Source: Larix kaempferi
Lineage: Eukaryota > Streptophyta > Pinopsida > Pinales > Pinaceae
Direction of reading: 5' to 3'
Assembly: GCA_027924585.1 (NCBI GenBank)
Contig: BSBM01000826.1
Location: 14,353,501 to 14,417,500, forward strand
DNA length: 64,000 bases
Shown: positions 34,222 through 48,333 of the stretch, piece by piece
Position numbering within the stretch: position 1 is the first letter of the stretch
How the letters are laid out: each line of letters opens with the position of its first letter
Position numbers and translations under genes: made by a program
The notes under the pieces: model-generated
Database searches by the model: none
The model's input: the letters and a program-made list of their open reading frames with translations, nothing else
What the model was told of the DNA's origin: nothing

Positions 34222-35273
34222 ACATTAATTACAAGAGAGGTTTGTTGAGACACAAGGTCTAGGAAAAATGTCTCTTAAGATATAATTGATTTATGGACCC
34301 CAGAATGTTTCCATTGAAATATTCTATCTCGTAGGCCCCCTTTTCAAGCAATTTTTAAATAATGTATGGACCAATCTGCATAGAAGTTAACTTCCCATCC
34401 CCTAGTTCATCTTGTTTTTGTTCATAGACTAGCACAAGATCTCCTTAAGAGAAGATCCATGGATAAACTGACTTATCATATTGGGATTTAACACATTTTT
34501 TATTTGCTTCAATGGTCGTAAGAGCATCCCTCCAGTGTTTGTCTAATTGTTCTAGATATAACAAATGATTTTCAAGTTGACAGGTATTTGGTAGGAGTTA
34601 TACAACTAGTTTTAGTGATGGAATTTCACACTTGATAGGTAATACAGCCTCCAGTTCATGAACAAGCTAGAAAAGACTAAATCTTGTGGCAACCTTGATG
34701 GAGGATCGATATTCCTAGAGAGTAGGATAAATCATAATATTCCAATTGGACCGATGCTTATTCATCATCGTCTATGACGTGGTTTTCAAATACTTGTTAA
34801 CAACTTCTACTTGTTGGTTGGATTGGGGATAATACGGCGAGGAGAAGTCCTGGAGAATGTCAATTTTCTTCGGCAGCTCTATCATCATTTTGTTTTGGAA
34901 ATGAGAACCATTATTAGTCACAATCTCCCTAGGGATACCAAAATGAATGATTATTTGGTTAAACACGAAGTGCACAACAATTTCACCATTGCAATAGAAT
35001 GTAGGCATGGCTTCTTCCCACTTGGTGAAGTAGTCTACAACTACAATAATATATTTGTGAGCACCAACTGATGTCATGTTACACATTGTGAAATCAATCC
35101 CCCACTTGGTGAAGGGTATGATAGTGATAAATGGAAAAAGAGGGGCAGGATGAGCATGCATTTTCTTTGTAAATTCCTGACAAGGATGATACTTCTTCAC
35201 AACTTATATGAAATATTTAAAAACAATAAAAAATAGATTATCTAGTAAATTATTGAAATATGAATGACAATTT
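34222..35273 (-). pseudogene. Ty3/gypsy integrase fragment, copy 2
   Basis: This is the duplicate of 180-1230. The open stretch 34772-35200 encodes WGIDFTMCNMTSVGAHKYIIVVVDYFTKWEEAMPTF, then TNNGSHF and YYPQSNQQVEVVNK. The same frameshifts affect the C-terminal domain. It differs from copy 1 at a few residues (A to V and S to A, for example). The second catalytic Asp is Asn in both copies, so that loss predates the duplication. Confidence 0.85.
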
Positions 35274-35937
35274 TAATCTAAATCAAAATGTTTCATTTCA
35301 TGAGTTATTCTCCATAGCTCTAATTGTTATGAAAATTTTCTAGACATTCAACATTATTAAAGGGATTGTACTATTCCATGCTTAATAAGTCAAATCATAA
35401 CACAATAGATATGCATATGACTTGTACATCATAATTCAAATATCATTGTGGCAAGGTAGTTAAACAGATGTATGGTGAAGTAATAGTTGCAGGGTGGTAT
35501 AGCAAGATCGAAGACAAATGACAGATACTTTAAATCAATTTGTTTTATTTTACAAATCGTTCAACATAAGGTTATTGACTACTAAAGGCCAAAAGTGGAT
35601 TTAGGGTGGTATTGGAGGATCCACTATCATTATCTCATCCCTTAAGGGTTCTTTCAAACATATATGGACCTGAATTGACATTTTTGGCTATCAAACTGAC
35701 ACATTACAAAGTACATGACATGACACAACTATTACAATGCATATTCAAGTAAATAACTAAATACACATCATTATCTACCCTAATTAAATACAACCAAACA
35801 AAGTATGTACAAAAAATGTTTCAATAGAGGCTAACCACTAATCCAACAATCAATAATGTAACATCAGTCCATCTAAAATCACATTGTTTGGTTGTGAGAA
35901 TACAAATCCATTGAATATAGAACATGTGGCATATCCA

Positions 35938-38186
35938 TGTTGAAATCGATTTAATACTAAGAGGGGGGGTGAATCAGTATTAGCGCAGTTACCAACAATT
36001 TTTACCTTCTTTAACAGATTAATCTTAACTTAATCTTGATGATTAGTTATGCATCCAATATAAACAAAATAATTCATCCATATATGCACCAAGATAAAGA
36101 GCACAGAACACAGGAATTTTTATGTGGAAACCCAATCAGGAGAAAAACAAGGAATTCTCTTTTGTAATGAAAAGAATACATTCAAGGAAGCACCAAATTC
36201 TTGTATTTACTAGCACCAACTGGAAGGAGGCACGAAACCCCTACTTTTATAGGAACCGACCTGAAGGAAGCTTCAACTACCTGTGTTTCTACAATACCAA
36301 ATGGAAGGAGGTTACAACCCCCTTTCTCCATGCCCCGTCTTGCCGCGCAGATATTCAAAATGTAATTCTGACTTACTGAACATATAGCCCGTGAACACTT
36401 ATGATCTTTTGATATTAGTTCAGTTGTGCACTATATTTTTATGTAGACATATCACTATTATTGTTCTGCATAAATCACTTGACTTCTCATTCCTCTCAAT
36501 TCTAAAATTCTGCTGATGTCTTACTTCATGTAATGTGTGCTTGTTGATTCCACAATATGTGCCAAGGTATGCTCTGTTGATCTGCTACTACAGAACTGCA
36601 CTCACCAACTGATACCGTGCTTTCAATTGATATTTTTTTGCTTTGAGATAAAGCATTAGTAACAGATGGAACTGCACACTAACTAATGGGTCCTTTCTAT
36701 ATAAGTCCCATAGTCTTTTATACAATATGCAACATGACATGCATCAAATGATTAGTCCTTTCGGTTTAACGCACATGTCTCATATTGTCCTCATCATGAC
36801 ACGCTTACTAGATACTGATGTTGCTCTGTCATTGCGTATCATATGGACTTCTCAAATTCCCACACTTCACTTTAGTCTTCGTGCATTAGCTAAACATCTA
36901 TGCATCACCTGATATACTTCGGTTTTGTTTCTGCGCTTCTTCCTTACTTACACATCTGTGATTGTCTATGTTTTTTCTACAATTCTACAATTCTGTCATT
37001 CAATATTCACTTAGTTGCACATAGTTATGTGTTTCCGTCTTTCAATGTTTGCACAATCATCAAATATCTACAACATCATTCTGTGCACCATTAGTTGTAT
37101 CATTCCTCTGTCTCTGCACACTCGGCTCCTTGCTAGATCATGTTGTTTTGTCCTCACTCCCTTGATGCCCATAATATAAATTTGTATTTTCCAATTGAAT
37201 CTCTATAGTATCTACATTGATATTACTTTAAATCTCCAACTTGCTTCTCTATTTATACATGTCTGCACGGATTGTATGTCCACAAGTTGGTTGCGGCATC
37301 CCTTCTTCCATATTTCACGGATTGTGCTTTTTCCACATGTCATCATATACCCTGCTAATGTGTCATCCTTTGTGGTTCTTACACATTCATGGTCCACGAC
37401 TTAGTGGAACTTACAACTTAGTGGTGTACTACTTGCACTCTTGATGTACCATTACTTTGAGGTATGCAAGCATCCTTGCTCTTCATTTGAATTCTCCTTG
37501 GTGGGACTTTGACCCTACTGTATCATCATGTGTGGGACTTACACACCTATTGTACCATCGGCTTTATAATTTTATAATAGATGGAGTTCAACCACTGTAC
37601 ACTTCTAGGAACTTGTGCACATTCTTCTAGGTAAAAACATCTTCTGATTGGAAAAGCTTGCGGGCTTTCAGGACTGTCCAATTTATTACTGTTTGCACAG
37701 TCCCAATCCTTGACCAAGCAAAGCTTGCACACTTGTGTATTTTCTTAACCAACGTCTTGGCTTCTTGTTCACATGTACCTTTTTCCATCCAATTCTTTTG
37801 TTGCTACCTTGAGTGACTATGACTTGGTGGACTTGACTTCTACGCTGGTACCAAATGTAGTAAGATACATTTCTTATGTACTTCTTTGAAATGGATCTAC
37901 ATGATGTAACTTCCTTATGTTCTTCTTCATACTAATCATGCATGATGTATCCTTGAACACACATCTTTAGACTTAATGAAAATTCTAGATATACTTCTTC
38001 AAACTAGAATCCATGTCCTTCACCATCTTGCACATATACTTCTTCAAAGTGGTTTCCATATACTTCTTTAAGATGTCATTGGAATTATGTATCCACTTTG
38101 ACATTAGTTGACATAAATGAATCAAATTGACTAAGTTGACATCCCCTTTGGCATTAGTTGACATCAATGACAACCAAATTTTAACA
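35938..38186 (-). repeat. 3' LTR of the SIRE-like copia element, copy 2
   Basis: This is the duplicate of 1895-4144 with the same termini, followed by the same PPT (38187-38200 region). Left neighbour sequence 35274-35937 corresponds to the gene-free 1231-1894. Confidence 0.75.
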
Positions 38187-38693
38187 ATACCCCCCTTTGG
38201 AATTGATGTCAACACCTTATGAAGTTGTTTATGATCTTCTCTAAACTGTATGGTTCATCTGTACATAGCACAGTGCTCCCCCTATGTATGTGCTCCCCCT
38301 GAGTTCTTTGGGCTTCTGACTTTAGTGCTCTCTACTACCAGTACTTATTTTTTCTTTCTGTTACTTCTACGCATACCATATGTATATTCATCTTCATGCC
38401 ATTTCTTCAATTGATGTACTTCACACTCTTTCATGTTTGTTGCATCTCTATGTTGTTTCTTCAATGAACTGTACTTCACACTCTTTCACGTCTGCTAAAT
38501 ATGTATGTTGTCTCTTCAATTATCTTCATGTTGGTTCTTCACTGCTGATGTACATCCATCATCAGTCATTATGCCCATCTGTTCTGTTAGCTTCATGCAT
38601 CCCCCCCTTTGACATCAATGGCAAATAGGTGCCATTATTTGTGCAATGTAGGTTCTCCTTTTGTTTTATTTTTGCACTGGCCTCTACCTCAAT

Positions 38694-40186
38694 TATTTTC
38701 AGGGATGACTCCCCCTGTCTTCATGCCTCATTTCTTTGTTGTAATTTTGTAGTGATATCCCTTCATAATTATCTTTGATTTATTTCTTGATACATGTGTT
38801 ACATTACTTCTTCACTTGATTTCTTGTTCCTGTCACAACACTACTCCATCATTCTTTGCATAGTGATTCATGCAGATTTTCTTTCATGCCAATTACGTAG
38901 TGCCAAATCCTTTCCTTGGTTATGCCGTGTAATTTCATTTGCTTCCTTTTTGCACCTGACTGCTTCATCTGTCGCATTTACTGCACTTTCACCTTTCCTT
39001 GTCGCATTCATTGTTGTCGCATGAAAATCAAACATATGGCACGTTTGTCCTCCAACTCAACATTAAAGAAGATATGCTTATTTTGTGTGAGGTCAAATGC
39101 GTTTCATCACCATACTTGATATTTTGGGGAAAAATCATTCCGTTGTACGACCAAATGAAATGTATTTTAGCTTTCCATACACCTTTTCATTACCTATTAA
39201 ATTCATCATTCAATTTTGGCAACTCCACCACCTTCTTCGAATTGCACGATATTGAATGCATATCTCATCAAATTAATTTCATGCGCATGAACATATTCTA
39301 TCCAACTCTATAAGAGTTTCATTAACAATGCATGGTTCATTTCCATTAGCATTTCTGCATTTCCATATAACATTCCCATTTGGTTCTTCTTCTGTCATCC
39401 AATGGAATCCTTCTATCATAGACTGAGGAATTCCCTTGAGAATGTGCATCTTTCCGTTCAGACTCAAGAGTCTGATTAATCATTCCTGAGAGTTGATATG
39501 GGATCCTGGAAAGGACGGATGGAGAAAAGTGAGTACCAAAATCAACACATTCAGTCACAGGTGAATTATGGGCATGTTGAGCAATTGACTCAACTGAGAC
39601 GTCAGGTCAACACTATGGAGCATCAACAACAACAAATTCTGGATGAAATTTCCTTACTTCGGTCACAACATCCCTAACCATCATCATATGTGACTCTGCA
39701 ACTTCTCCCCGTGCCCCCATTTTCAAAGTGTACTGCACTGGTGCTAGTGTATTTGGAGCTTCATCTTGCGAATCGGCCAAAAATATATATTGACCTCGAG
39801 ATGCGGCTATAGAATGCTTTAGCATGTTTCAATTTTTCCACCCTTACTCTTATTCTTGTATATGCCAATTTTGGCCTCGGCATGGAGTCTTGACTCAAGA
39901 AATTTTGTAATCACATCTACTTTGAATATAATGAAAAGATCCATTTTGCGTAGTCTCATGTCTTTCATCAATGTTTGTTTCTTCATGTAACAATTTCCTT
40001 TTTGCATCTTCATTACTAAAATCAAACAAATACTTTGTTCTATATTGAATCACTTGAAAGATAAATCATTAGTAACATAATGCATGCATGTATCTTGTAA
40101 TTTTCAGCGAAATTACCAACTTAACATATAACCTCGTGCAACCATAATAAATATTGCGACACATTCTAACAACACACCTAACTAAA
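38694..40186. repeat. 1.49 kb direct repeat, unit 1 of copy 2
   Basis: This is the counterpart of 4652-6144. Here the minus-strand stretch at 39613-39825 is open for 70 codons through VRKFHPEFVVVDAP, where copy 1 has a stop. That suggests the unit derives from a coding region, although I cannot name it. Confidence 0.85.
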
Positions 40187-41679
40187 TATTTTTAGGGATG
40201 ACTCCCCCTGCCTTCATGCCTCATTTCTTTGCTGTAATTCTGAAGTGATATCCCTTCATAATTATCTTTGATTTCTTTCTTGATACATGTGTTACATTAC
40301 TTCTTCACTTGATTTCTTGTTCCTGTCACAACACCACTCCATCATTCTTTGCATAGTGATTCATGCAGATTTTCTTTCATTCCAACTACATAGTGCCAAA
40401 TCCTTTCCTTGGTTCTGCTGTGTAATTTCATTTGCTTCCTTTTTGCACTTGACTGCTTCATCTGTCGTATTTACTACACTTTCACCTTGCCTTGTCGCAG
40501 TCATTGTTGTCGTATGACAATCAAAGATATGGCACGTTTGTCCTCCAAATCAACCTTAAAGAAGATATGCTTATTTTTTGTGAGAGCAACTGCATTTCAT
40601 CACCGTACTTGATATTTTGCTGAAAAATCATTCTGTCGTATGACCAAATGAAATGTATTTTAGCTTTCCATACACCTTTTCATTACCTATTAAATTCATC
40701 ATTCAATTTTGGTGACTCCACCGCCTTCTTCGAATTGCATGATATTGAATGCATATCTCATCAAATTAATTTAATGTGCATAGACATATTATATCCAACT
40801 CTATAAGAGTTTCATTAACAGTGCATGGTTCATTGCAATTAGCATTTCTGCATTTCCATATAGCATTCCCATCCGGTTCTTCTTCTGTCATCCAATGGCA
40901 TCCTTCTATCATAGAATGAGGAATTCCCTGGAGAATGTGCACCTTGCCGTTTAGACTCAGGAGTCTGATTTATCATGCCTAAGAGTTGATATGGGATCCT
41001 GGAAATGACGGATGGAGAAACGTGAGTACCGACATCAACACATTCAGTCATAGGTGAACTATGAGCATGTTGAGAAATTGACTCAACTGAGCCGCCGGGT
41101 CAACAATACGGAGCATCAACAACAAAAAATTCTGGATGAAATGTCCTTACTTCGGTCACAACATCCCTAACCATCATCATCTGCAACTCTGCAACTTCTC
41201 CCTATGCCCCCATATTCAAAGTGTACTGCACTAGTGCTAGTGGATTTGGAGCTTCATCTTGTGAACCAGCCAAAAATAGATATTGACCTCGAGATGCAGC
41301 TATAGAATGCTTTAGCATGTTTGAATTTTTCCACCCTTACTCTTCTTCTTGTATACGCCATTTTTGGCCTCGACATGGTGTCTTGACTCAAGAAATTTTG
41401 TAATCACATCTACTTTGAATATAATGAAAACATCCATTTTGTGCAGTCTCATGTCTTTCATCAATGTTTGTTTCTTCATGCAACAATTTCCTTTTTGCAT
41501 CTTCATATCTAAATTCAAACAAACAATTTGTTTTGTATTGAATCACTTGCAAGATAAATCATTAGTAACATAATGCATGCATGTATCTTGTAATTTTCTG
41601 CAAAATTACCAACTTAACATATAACCTCGTGCAACCATAATGAATATTGCGATAGACACATTCTAACAACACACCTAAC
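40187..41679. repeat. 1.49 kb direct repeat, unit 2 of copy 2
   Basis: Counterpart of 6145-7637. Because both duplication copies carry both units, the local 1.49 kb duplication is older than the 17 kb one. Confidence 0.85.
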
Positions 41680-41738
41680 TAAATATCCCTTGAATTCTAA
41701 CCACACAAACACATTCATGTTGAACTCAAGGGTCTCAC

Positions 41739-43215
41739 TCAATCCTTATGGGATTGACCAAAGAGGTAGCAATTTCTCGCTGCATTAGATGCGCCTAGAT
41801 AGTTTTCATCTTCAGCATACTTTTGAGGAGATTTCCTTATCCAAGCCTTGTTGTGTGCACTTCTGTTTTGATTCTCCACCGGAGATTTTTCACTGCAGTC
41901 CTTTTGAATGCAATTTCCTTTGCACAATAAATATTTATCTCGATAGTTCACTACTTTTGGATAGTACATGGCCTTATGTCCAAAACCATCACATGCATAA
42001 CATCTCATAGTTTGACAATATTTTGCAACATGACCAAAATGATTGCATCTTGTGCACTTCACCATATTGATCCTTCTTTGGTTAGTGTATTGAACATAGT
42101 TGAAGGAACCATCATACTTGAAGGACTTAACATGGTTGAGACATTGTTCTTTGGTGTAGACCTTCTTTGATGCCTTTTCATAACCAAGACCTATTCTGTC
42201 TTTTGGTGATCTCTGATTGTCCAGAATTTTGTGCAAGATTGATGAGCTATTTTTGAACTTTTATTTTAATTCATCATCAATGCTAACCTTGTTGTTTTCT
42301 TGATGTGTGCAATTCAATGTGGGATCTTGGACTTGTTTATTTCCCTTCATTTCAATCAATTTGTATTCTAAACGAAATATCTCTTTGTCCTTCTCCTCAA
42401 GTTGATTTGTCATCATCCTAATTTTATGTAGTAATTCTTCCAAAGAACTTTCGAAGCAACTTTCTATTCCTCAAGCACTTTAAACTTGTCTTGTGCACAA
42501 ATCAATTGAATCTCATAGTTTGTTACTTTCTCGTGGATTTATGCATCAAGAGATTCCTGAAAGGGCTTGTCTTTTTCTTCATACTTTGACAACTATTCCT
42601 GCAAGAATTTATTCTTCTTCCTTGACTTCTTTAAGGCATCCATGGAACTAATCAATTCAAGTTCCGAGTCAATGTATGTAGTATATTCATCTTCTTCAAA
42701 TTGATTATCAATATTGGCCTCAACAACTGGTTTTGGATATGTAACTGTCGTTGGAGGTGTTTTGAATGATCCACTAAAGAAGTATTTGTCTAGAGATCTT
42801 GGTTTGCTTTGCACAATTGGAGTATTCTTCGAACTGATCTTCTTCTTTTCATCTCTGCTTTATTCTTCAACATGAGCAATGAAAAGTACTACTTTTGGTT
42901 CTTCATCACAGTCGCTTCCTTCAGATGCATTAATTCCTTCCTTAGTATACCGACTCTTCCTCTATTTTGGAATCCTCCTTTTATTTTCAGGTTTTTGTTG
43001 AGATATCATAGTCTTATGATGATATGAACTCAATTCCTCGTCGTTTTCACTGTCTTTGTTTTCTTTTTAAGGACACTTAGAGGCATAATGAACTACTCCT
43101 CCACATCTGAAGCATTTGAAGGGAAACTTGTTCTTGTACTTACCATGTCCTCTTTTCATATTTTTTGCAAAGTTTGATTCCTCATCATCTGATTCATCAC
43201 AACAGTCTTTGTCAT
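41739..43215 (-). pseudogene. SIRE/Maximus-like copia gag, C-terminal part, copy 2
   Basis: Duplicate of 7697-9173. It has the same zinc knuckle (CFRCGGVVHYASKC), coiled coil (42593-42814, then a shifted coil at 42261-42443: EELLHKIRMMTNQLEEKDKEIFRLEYKLIEMKG) and second Cys/His cluster (CTRCNHFGHVAKYC, CYACDGFGHKAMYY in 41739-42236). E1 interrupts it at 43216, and the N-terminal half is not found to the right of E1 either. Confidence 0.78.
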
Positions 43216-45619
43216 TGTTAACACCAAAACTGACCCCCAAGGCTGAAAGAGGGTAATCTCGGGTAACCACTAACCAATCTTTGGTTTACGCTTCTGATCA
43301 AATGTAAACATAGAGGGCTCTCTCTATAGACTCATAGAATACTGGAAATCTTCAAAGGTGTCAAACAGCGAAAACATACACCAGCATTCAAACACTAAAG
43401 ATATTCAATTACGACAATGCACATAAGATCAGATTTCTGTTTATGGAACAAAAACGATTGAAGAGCTATTTGGTTGAAAACGAATGGATTTCATTTGGGG
43501 TGATGGAGTCGCATTTAACTGGTTCTGCAAACATTATTCACAAATATTTAGCAAATGCATTCACAAGGGCAAGGTAGCAAGCAACTAGTAGTCAATGAGA
43601 TTTAATTTGTGGAACAGAAGAGAGAAGAGACAGTCCATCAATGTAAGGCATCTAACAAGGATGAATCCTACATCAACTTTAGCAGAATATGTTTGGTGAA
43701 ATACTTGGAATAAGCTAAGCAGAGCATAATCTCTATGAATTCTACTTAACTGTTACCCTGATCCAAGCATGAAGGAAATATCACAGAATGGATTAACAAA
43801 AGATAGAAACACATTTGCACATGGGAAAAGAAAGGTATAGACTACCAGACCGATTACACATAAATCCTTATAAAAAACGCAGGCATCAAGCTCTGCAAAT
43901 TCTATTAAACAGCTCCAAGAAAATGTATTACAAACTGATCATCAAAACAAAAATACTTTCTCATAATATTTTTCAACCCTTGTGTCTCTGATTACAATCG
44001 TATATATAGGTGGCCTTGAGCTCTAGACTCGGCTCCTTCTCAACAGAAATTAGTTGCAACCAATTGGAACCTATCTAACAGCCAAAATGAACATCGTTTG
44101 CTGTTGCTATCCTTAAACAAATATCTACGGGACAGATTTTAACTGCCATTTATAATTACATAGCCGCTTCTCTACACAGTCCAACTATTTTAAACAAAAG
44201 TACAAAAATACAAAGATGTAGCTGCTGCCAGCCGGATTGCTTTCATGAGTTCTTTAATTCTTGGATACACACACACTGGATGCTTTTTTGTTTCCCTTGC
44301 ACCATTTCATGCTGTCTTTCCAAAAATGGGTTTGCAATCCATCTAAGTATCTTCAAAACTTGGAAACCAGGAGTATACTTGTATAGCCAAGAGAACTAAC
44401 TTACCGGATAGTGGGATGCAAAAGACGTAAGAGTACTGCCACCTTATTTTTGGGCTCTCACTTGATCATACCAATTGAGGAAATCACTAGCGTCGGAAGG
44501 AACATTTGTTCGGTTTTCCTTGGGTGGGGAAACAGGGGGCATCTATTCGGTAGAGAGGATCCAGTCTTGGATTATATCTTCATTAGAGGGGATTTTGGGC
44601 TCCTCTTCCTCGTGGGATTTTCCTCCTTTCTATTGCAGCAAATTCCAACACTCTTGTAGTGCCTCGGGCTCTTCCGGTTCTCTTGCAGAACCATCTTCTG
44701 CTTGGTCGAAAAACATAAGAGGTGGGAGAGTATAATCCTCCATTATCTTGGACAACACATGTTCTGGTGCAACTATTATCTTGGCCCCTTGCTCTCTCTC
44801 CATGTTTGTGATCTTGCATGCAAAAATAACCAGACAGATGAACTCACCACCCTCTGGGATTTGATGTAAGCTACAGGCCTAGAGAGTCAGGCTTATAACG
44901 ACCAATAGTGACAGCGTCTCCATGCGAATTATGCTCTCATGATTCTCTAACTTAGACCTTCCAAATTATTTATCATGATGATTGAGGATAGGACTGACGT
45001 AATGCATGTACGACCGTGCATTTCAGATCATACATAAAAGACCCTTGACGGTGTTGAGGTGGCTTATCCCATGTGGCCATCATTAATCTCTGGAGGAGAT
45101 GCCCCTTTCTCGTGTGGGAGCCGATGATTGGATTAAGATCGCAGCCCCTTTTTCTACTTCTGTGGCTTCCCATTTTGTCACACATAGTTCCAAGTCTGAC
45201 TATTGGATGGAACGTCCCTGCCTACCGCAGCGATTTGAGATGCGGTTAAATTACTGGTGAGAAAAATCAGCGCACTGATCTCGGGCCTTTGATTTGCCCT
45301 TGGCGAATCTATGTCGTTGATAGTTGCGCGATACATAACTCAACCATGATGATTTGAAACATGACATGTTTTCGCGCTTGTTGGATCAGCGCGGGGACTG
45401 TGCGCTATAGATCTTTCTATATGTCGATCTTCGCCGTCGATTAATTTCATCACTTGCTCGCCGATTACCACCCGCTCATTATATTATATTGCCTGCATCT
45501 TTGTTCGCGCAGTGGGCTCGGGACTGTTGATCTTCAGGACATTCAATCTCAGCCGTCATCGCCTACTTAGCTTATTTTCGACGCGTTTAGCCTATTTGTT
45601 TACACTATGACCTCTAACA
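43216..45619 (-). repeat. E1 3' LTR (LTR-c), copy 2
   Basis: 2,404 bp, TGTTAACACC to ...TCTAACA, complete and without insertion. It differs from LTR-d by roughly 5% in the 300 bases I compared, much more than from LTR-a. E1 therefore inserted well before the tandem duplication. A TATA box like that at 9958 lies near 44000-44011. Confidence 0.88.
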
Positions 45620-45640
45620 ACTTCCTGCTCCTCGGTCTCA
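45620..45640 (-). promoter_or_regulatory. Probable polypurine tract of E1
   Basis: On the minus strand gaccgaggagcaggaagt precedes the LTR start TGTTAGAGG. It is purine-rich but imperfect. The LTR right boundary was chosen by this tract and by the TGTTA...TAACA symmetry, because the 5' LTR is truncated. Confidence 0.55.
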
Positions 45641-45644
45641 GGGG
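45640..45644. other. Empty target site of the copia element
   Basis: A single agggg joins 'cctcggtctc' to 'atgtagtccg'. In copy 1 the same junction is split by 6,940 bp plus a duplicated agggg. This independently confirms both ends of that element. Confidence 0.95.
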
Positions 45645-46110
45645 ATGTAGTCCGAGAGCCGATTATCCACTCGGGTCTTGATGTTTCATGAGTTCTTTCC
45701 ATCCACGCCAAAAGCTGCCATAGCTTTCAGCACAATTTGAGTGCTAACAACTGGCTCCAACAGGGATGCTATCCTCCCTGGGAGGTAGCAAAGAACGCTC
45801 GTAGACTAAGTTCCTGATACATTGGGCGGCTCCCAACCCTATCCACTGTAACCTGCAATTTGTCTTTTATCCAAAAACTGCAACTGAAAACTGCTAATTG
45901 CCGAAACTGAAAATATACTGAAATTTTTTGAACATGCCGCAAATTGAAAAAATAACACTGTACATACTGGAAAAGTGCATGCTGAGCAAACTTATTCCTG
46001 CTGCCTATCTTACATTACTGAAATTAATGAAAATGCTTGACCTTCAAGCTTATTTATATACAACCGATTTCCTACCCTACTTGCATGAGCATAAGGACCA
46101 ACTCAGGTGA
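45645..46110 (-). other. E1 3' internal region, copy 2, no gene seen
   Basis: Counterpart of 18548-19013. No supported coding frame. Confidence 0.6.
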
Positions 46111-48333
46111 TCAGATATTCCCAATGAAGCCAGTCAAGCAAATGACTTCCAGACTGAAATTTGGATTTAGCCTCTCCAACCTGAAAAAAGAACTCAGTAA
46201 ATGATAACCCCAACTGAAAATATTTTTCCATCCCTGCATTCCTGAATGACATAGCCTCCATCTTCTTTGATTATTCCAACAATTTAGCAAAAGGATCTTC
46301 AATGAAATGGAAAGGTCCTACATTTTTATGACCAACCATGAGAGGCTCTTCGACGGGTTCTTGCTGATTGTTCACATTATCCATGTCACAACAAGGCCAA
46401 TCAAACTGCAATTTTACTTGCCATCTGCCAGATTGAGTTTCATAAAGATTTTGAAAAGCATATTCATTTTCTTTGTCAGGAGGTATTGGACAATCAAACA
46501 TATGTACATCAACCTGATAAAACTGAAGCTCTTCTTGGGTTTCAATCGAGATGGTATCAAGACCTTCAAGTGTATTACAGAAAACAATTCCTTCTAGGAA
46601 ACAAGAATCTGAAGTTGGATGACATGGAGAATAGCTCATGTGACTATTCTGATCTTCTTCTAAATCATATGACAACTGGCAAAACTGAATAAAATTTTCA
46701 TCCCTCTTGGGAGCATAGATATGGAGGTCATCACCAATTTTATCCGAAATCTCAGAATTTGGAACCTGCTCTTCTCTATCAAACACAACAGAAATATCAT
46801 TAAATTTTTCAATAAAATTAAGCGCAACAAACTCTTCTTGATAGAAAATTTTTGAATGTGAAAGAGGGATTTGATTTTCTGTTTGGTACTTCTCTTTCCT
46901 ATGGCAAATTTATGCTTCTTGGGATTTAATACACACTTGCCTCTCCTCTTTATCCCTACTTTCAAAAAAGAATTGGAAGCTTTCCATTTTAGACTTTTGT
47001 TTTTTATTAGAAGCTCTGATTTTTTGTTTTATCAATTCCAATGAGGCATAACAGAGGGGTAAGCCATCATTTTCACCATGTTTATTTTCAGAGGTTTGGT
47101 CATGGATAGTGACCAGATTTTCTTCAATAACGGTCCTGGAACTCGTAAAGTTTTCAGTTAACTCAATACCTGAGTAGTCTTCTTCATAATCATCATACTC
47201 ATCATACTTAGGTGGACTGAAATTCTTTTTAATATCATTACCACCACAAATTTTAGCAGGGTGATTGTAATTTTCCTTAAACTAATAAGAATTACCTTCT
47301 TCTGGTACATCACCGAGCTGATCATCTCTCTACACATACTGGGAAAGACTGGAATGCAAAGCGAGTTCTCCTTGTTCATGTCTTTCTTCGAATCCAGATT
47401 CCTCTTCAATCTTTTCATCGTTATCTTTACTTGATAATTTTCCAGACACTCTAAGGTTTTCTTCAACCTCCAAAGCATAAATAAACATATGTTGCATATT
47501 TATAGACCTTCTCTCCAAAAGAAGAAAAGATAAATCAGAAGGCAAGTAGATGCATAGTGTAACTTGGCGGCATTCTCCAGGGGTCGAATTTCCCTTGGCA
47601 TATCATAATAAAAACTTGCAAACCTTCTGTTAAAACTGGACATGATTTCCCCCTCCTGCATTCTCATGGAGTAAAATTCTGAAAGCACTAGGTCCCATGA
47701 CCTTCTCTTACCCCAAAATTCCAAGAAAACATTAGAAAACCCCTACCATGTGTCTATAGACTCAAGCTGCAAACAGGTAAACCATTTCTTCACATCTCCC
47801 TGGAAAGATTGGGAGAAAGCCCTCATATAAACATCATCATGCTCCACTTCAAAAAGATCCAGAAAATGTTCAAAGCCTTGAAGATGTTTCTCAGCAGTTA
47901 GGTTTTTGGATTCTCCATCAAATCTGGGAAGGTATCCGTGGTATTTGGGGGGGTATTCATGAAGAAAAGGGGGCAGCTTTAAAGGACCATATATCAGTTG
48001 AGATCTGGGAGGAAAAGGAATATGTACAGGGGAAAATTCTTCAGCCTCATCCTCATGGGATTTGCAAGGCTGGCTATGGATCTTGTATGTTTTAGAAGAA
48101 AGAATGGGATCAGCTCTAGGGTTTGAAGGAGGATGTACATCTGTAAGATCTAGAGAAGGATATACAAAAGAGAGTCTCTCATAGCCTAGAGCTCTTCGGT
48201 GGAACAAAATTTTCTTGATATATATACATAGATGTAAAAGGAGTTTGATACAGAAAAACAATATTTCTTTGAAGGGACTGATGCTTTGATACTTGAACCT
48301 TGATTCTTCCATTTTTAAGGTGGTTGAGGTCAT
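46111..48333 (-). pseudogene. E1 gag, copy 2 (uninterrupted but decayed)
   Basis: Gag of element E1. From the start at 48333 it encodes a hydrophobic N-terminal stretch (SPFKEILFFCIKLLLHLCIYIKKILF), a Pro-rich linker and a Gag domain (YLPRFDGESKNLTAEKHLQGFEHFLDLFEVEHDDVYMRAFSQSFQGDVKKWFTCLQLESIDTW). A TAG at 47743 is followed in frame by VFLEFWGKRRSWDLVLSEFYSMRMQEGEIMSSFNRRFASFYYDMPREIRPLENAAKLHY. One missing base near 47547, further stops, an acidic region and a long frame ending FHFIEDPFAKLLE at 46271 follow. A last segment reads RLERLNPNFSLEVICLTGFIGNI. There is no CCHC knuckle, protease or polymerase before the 3' LTR, so the element is gag-only. Confidence 0.8.
47808..47812. other. Empty target site of the gypsy gag-PR element
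   Basis: attgg occurs once between 'tctccctggaaag' and 'gagaaagccc'. Copy 1 has the 9,990 bp element here. Confidence 0.9.
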
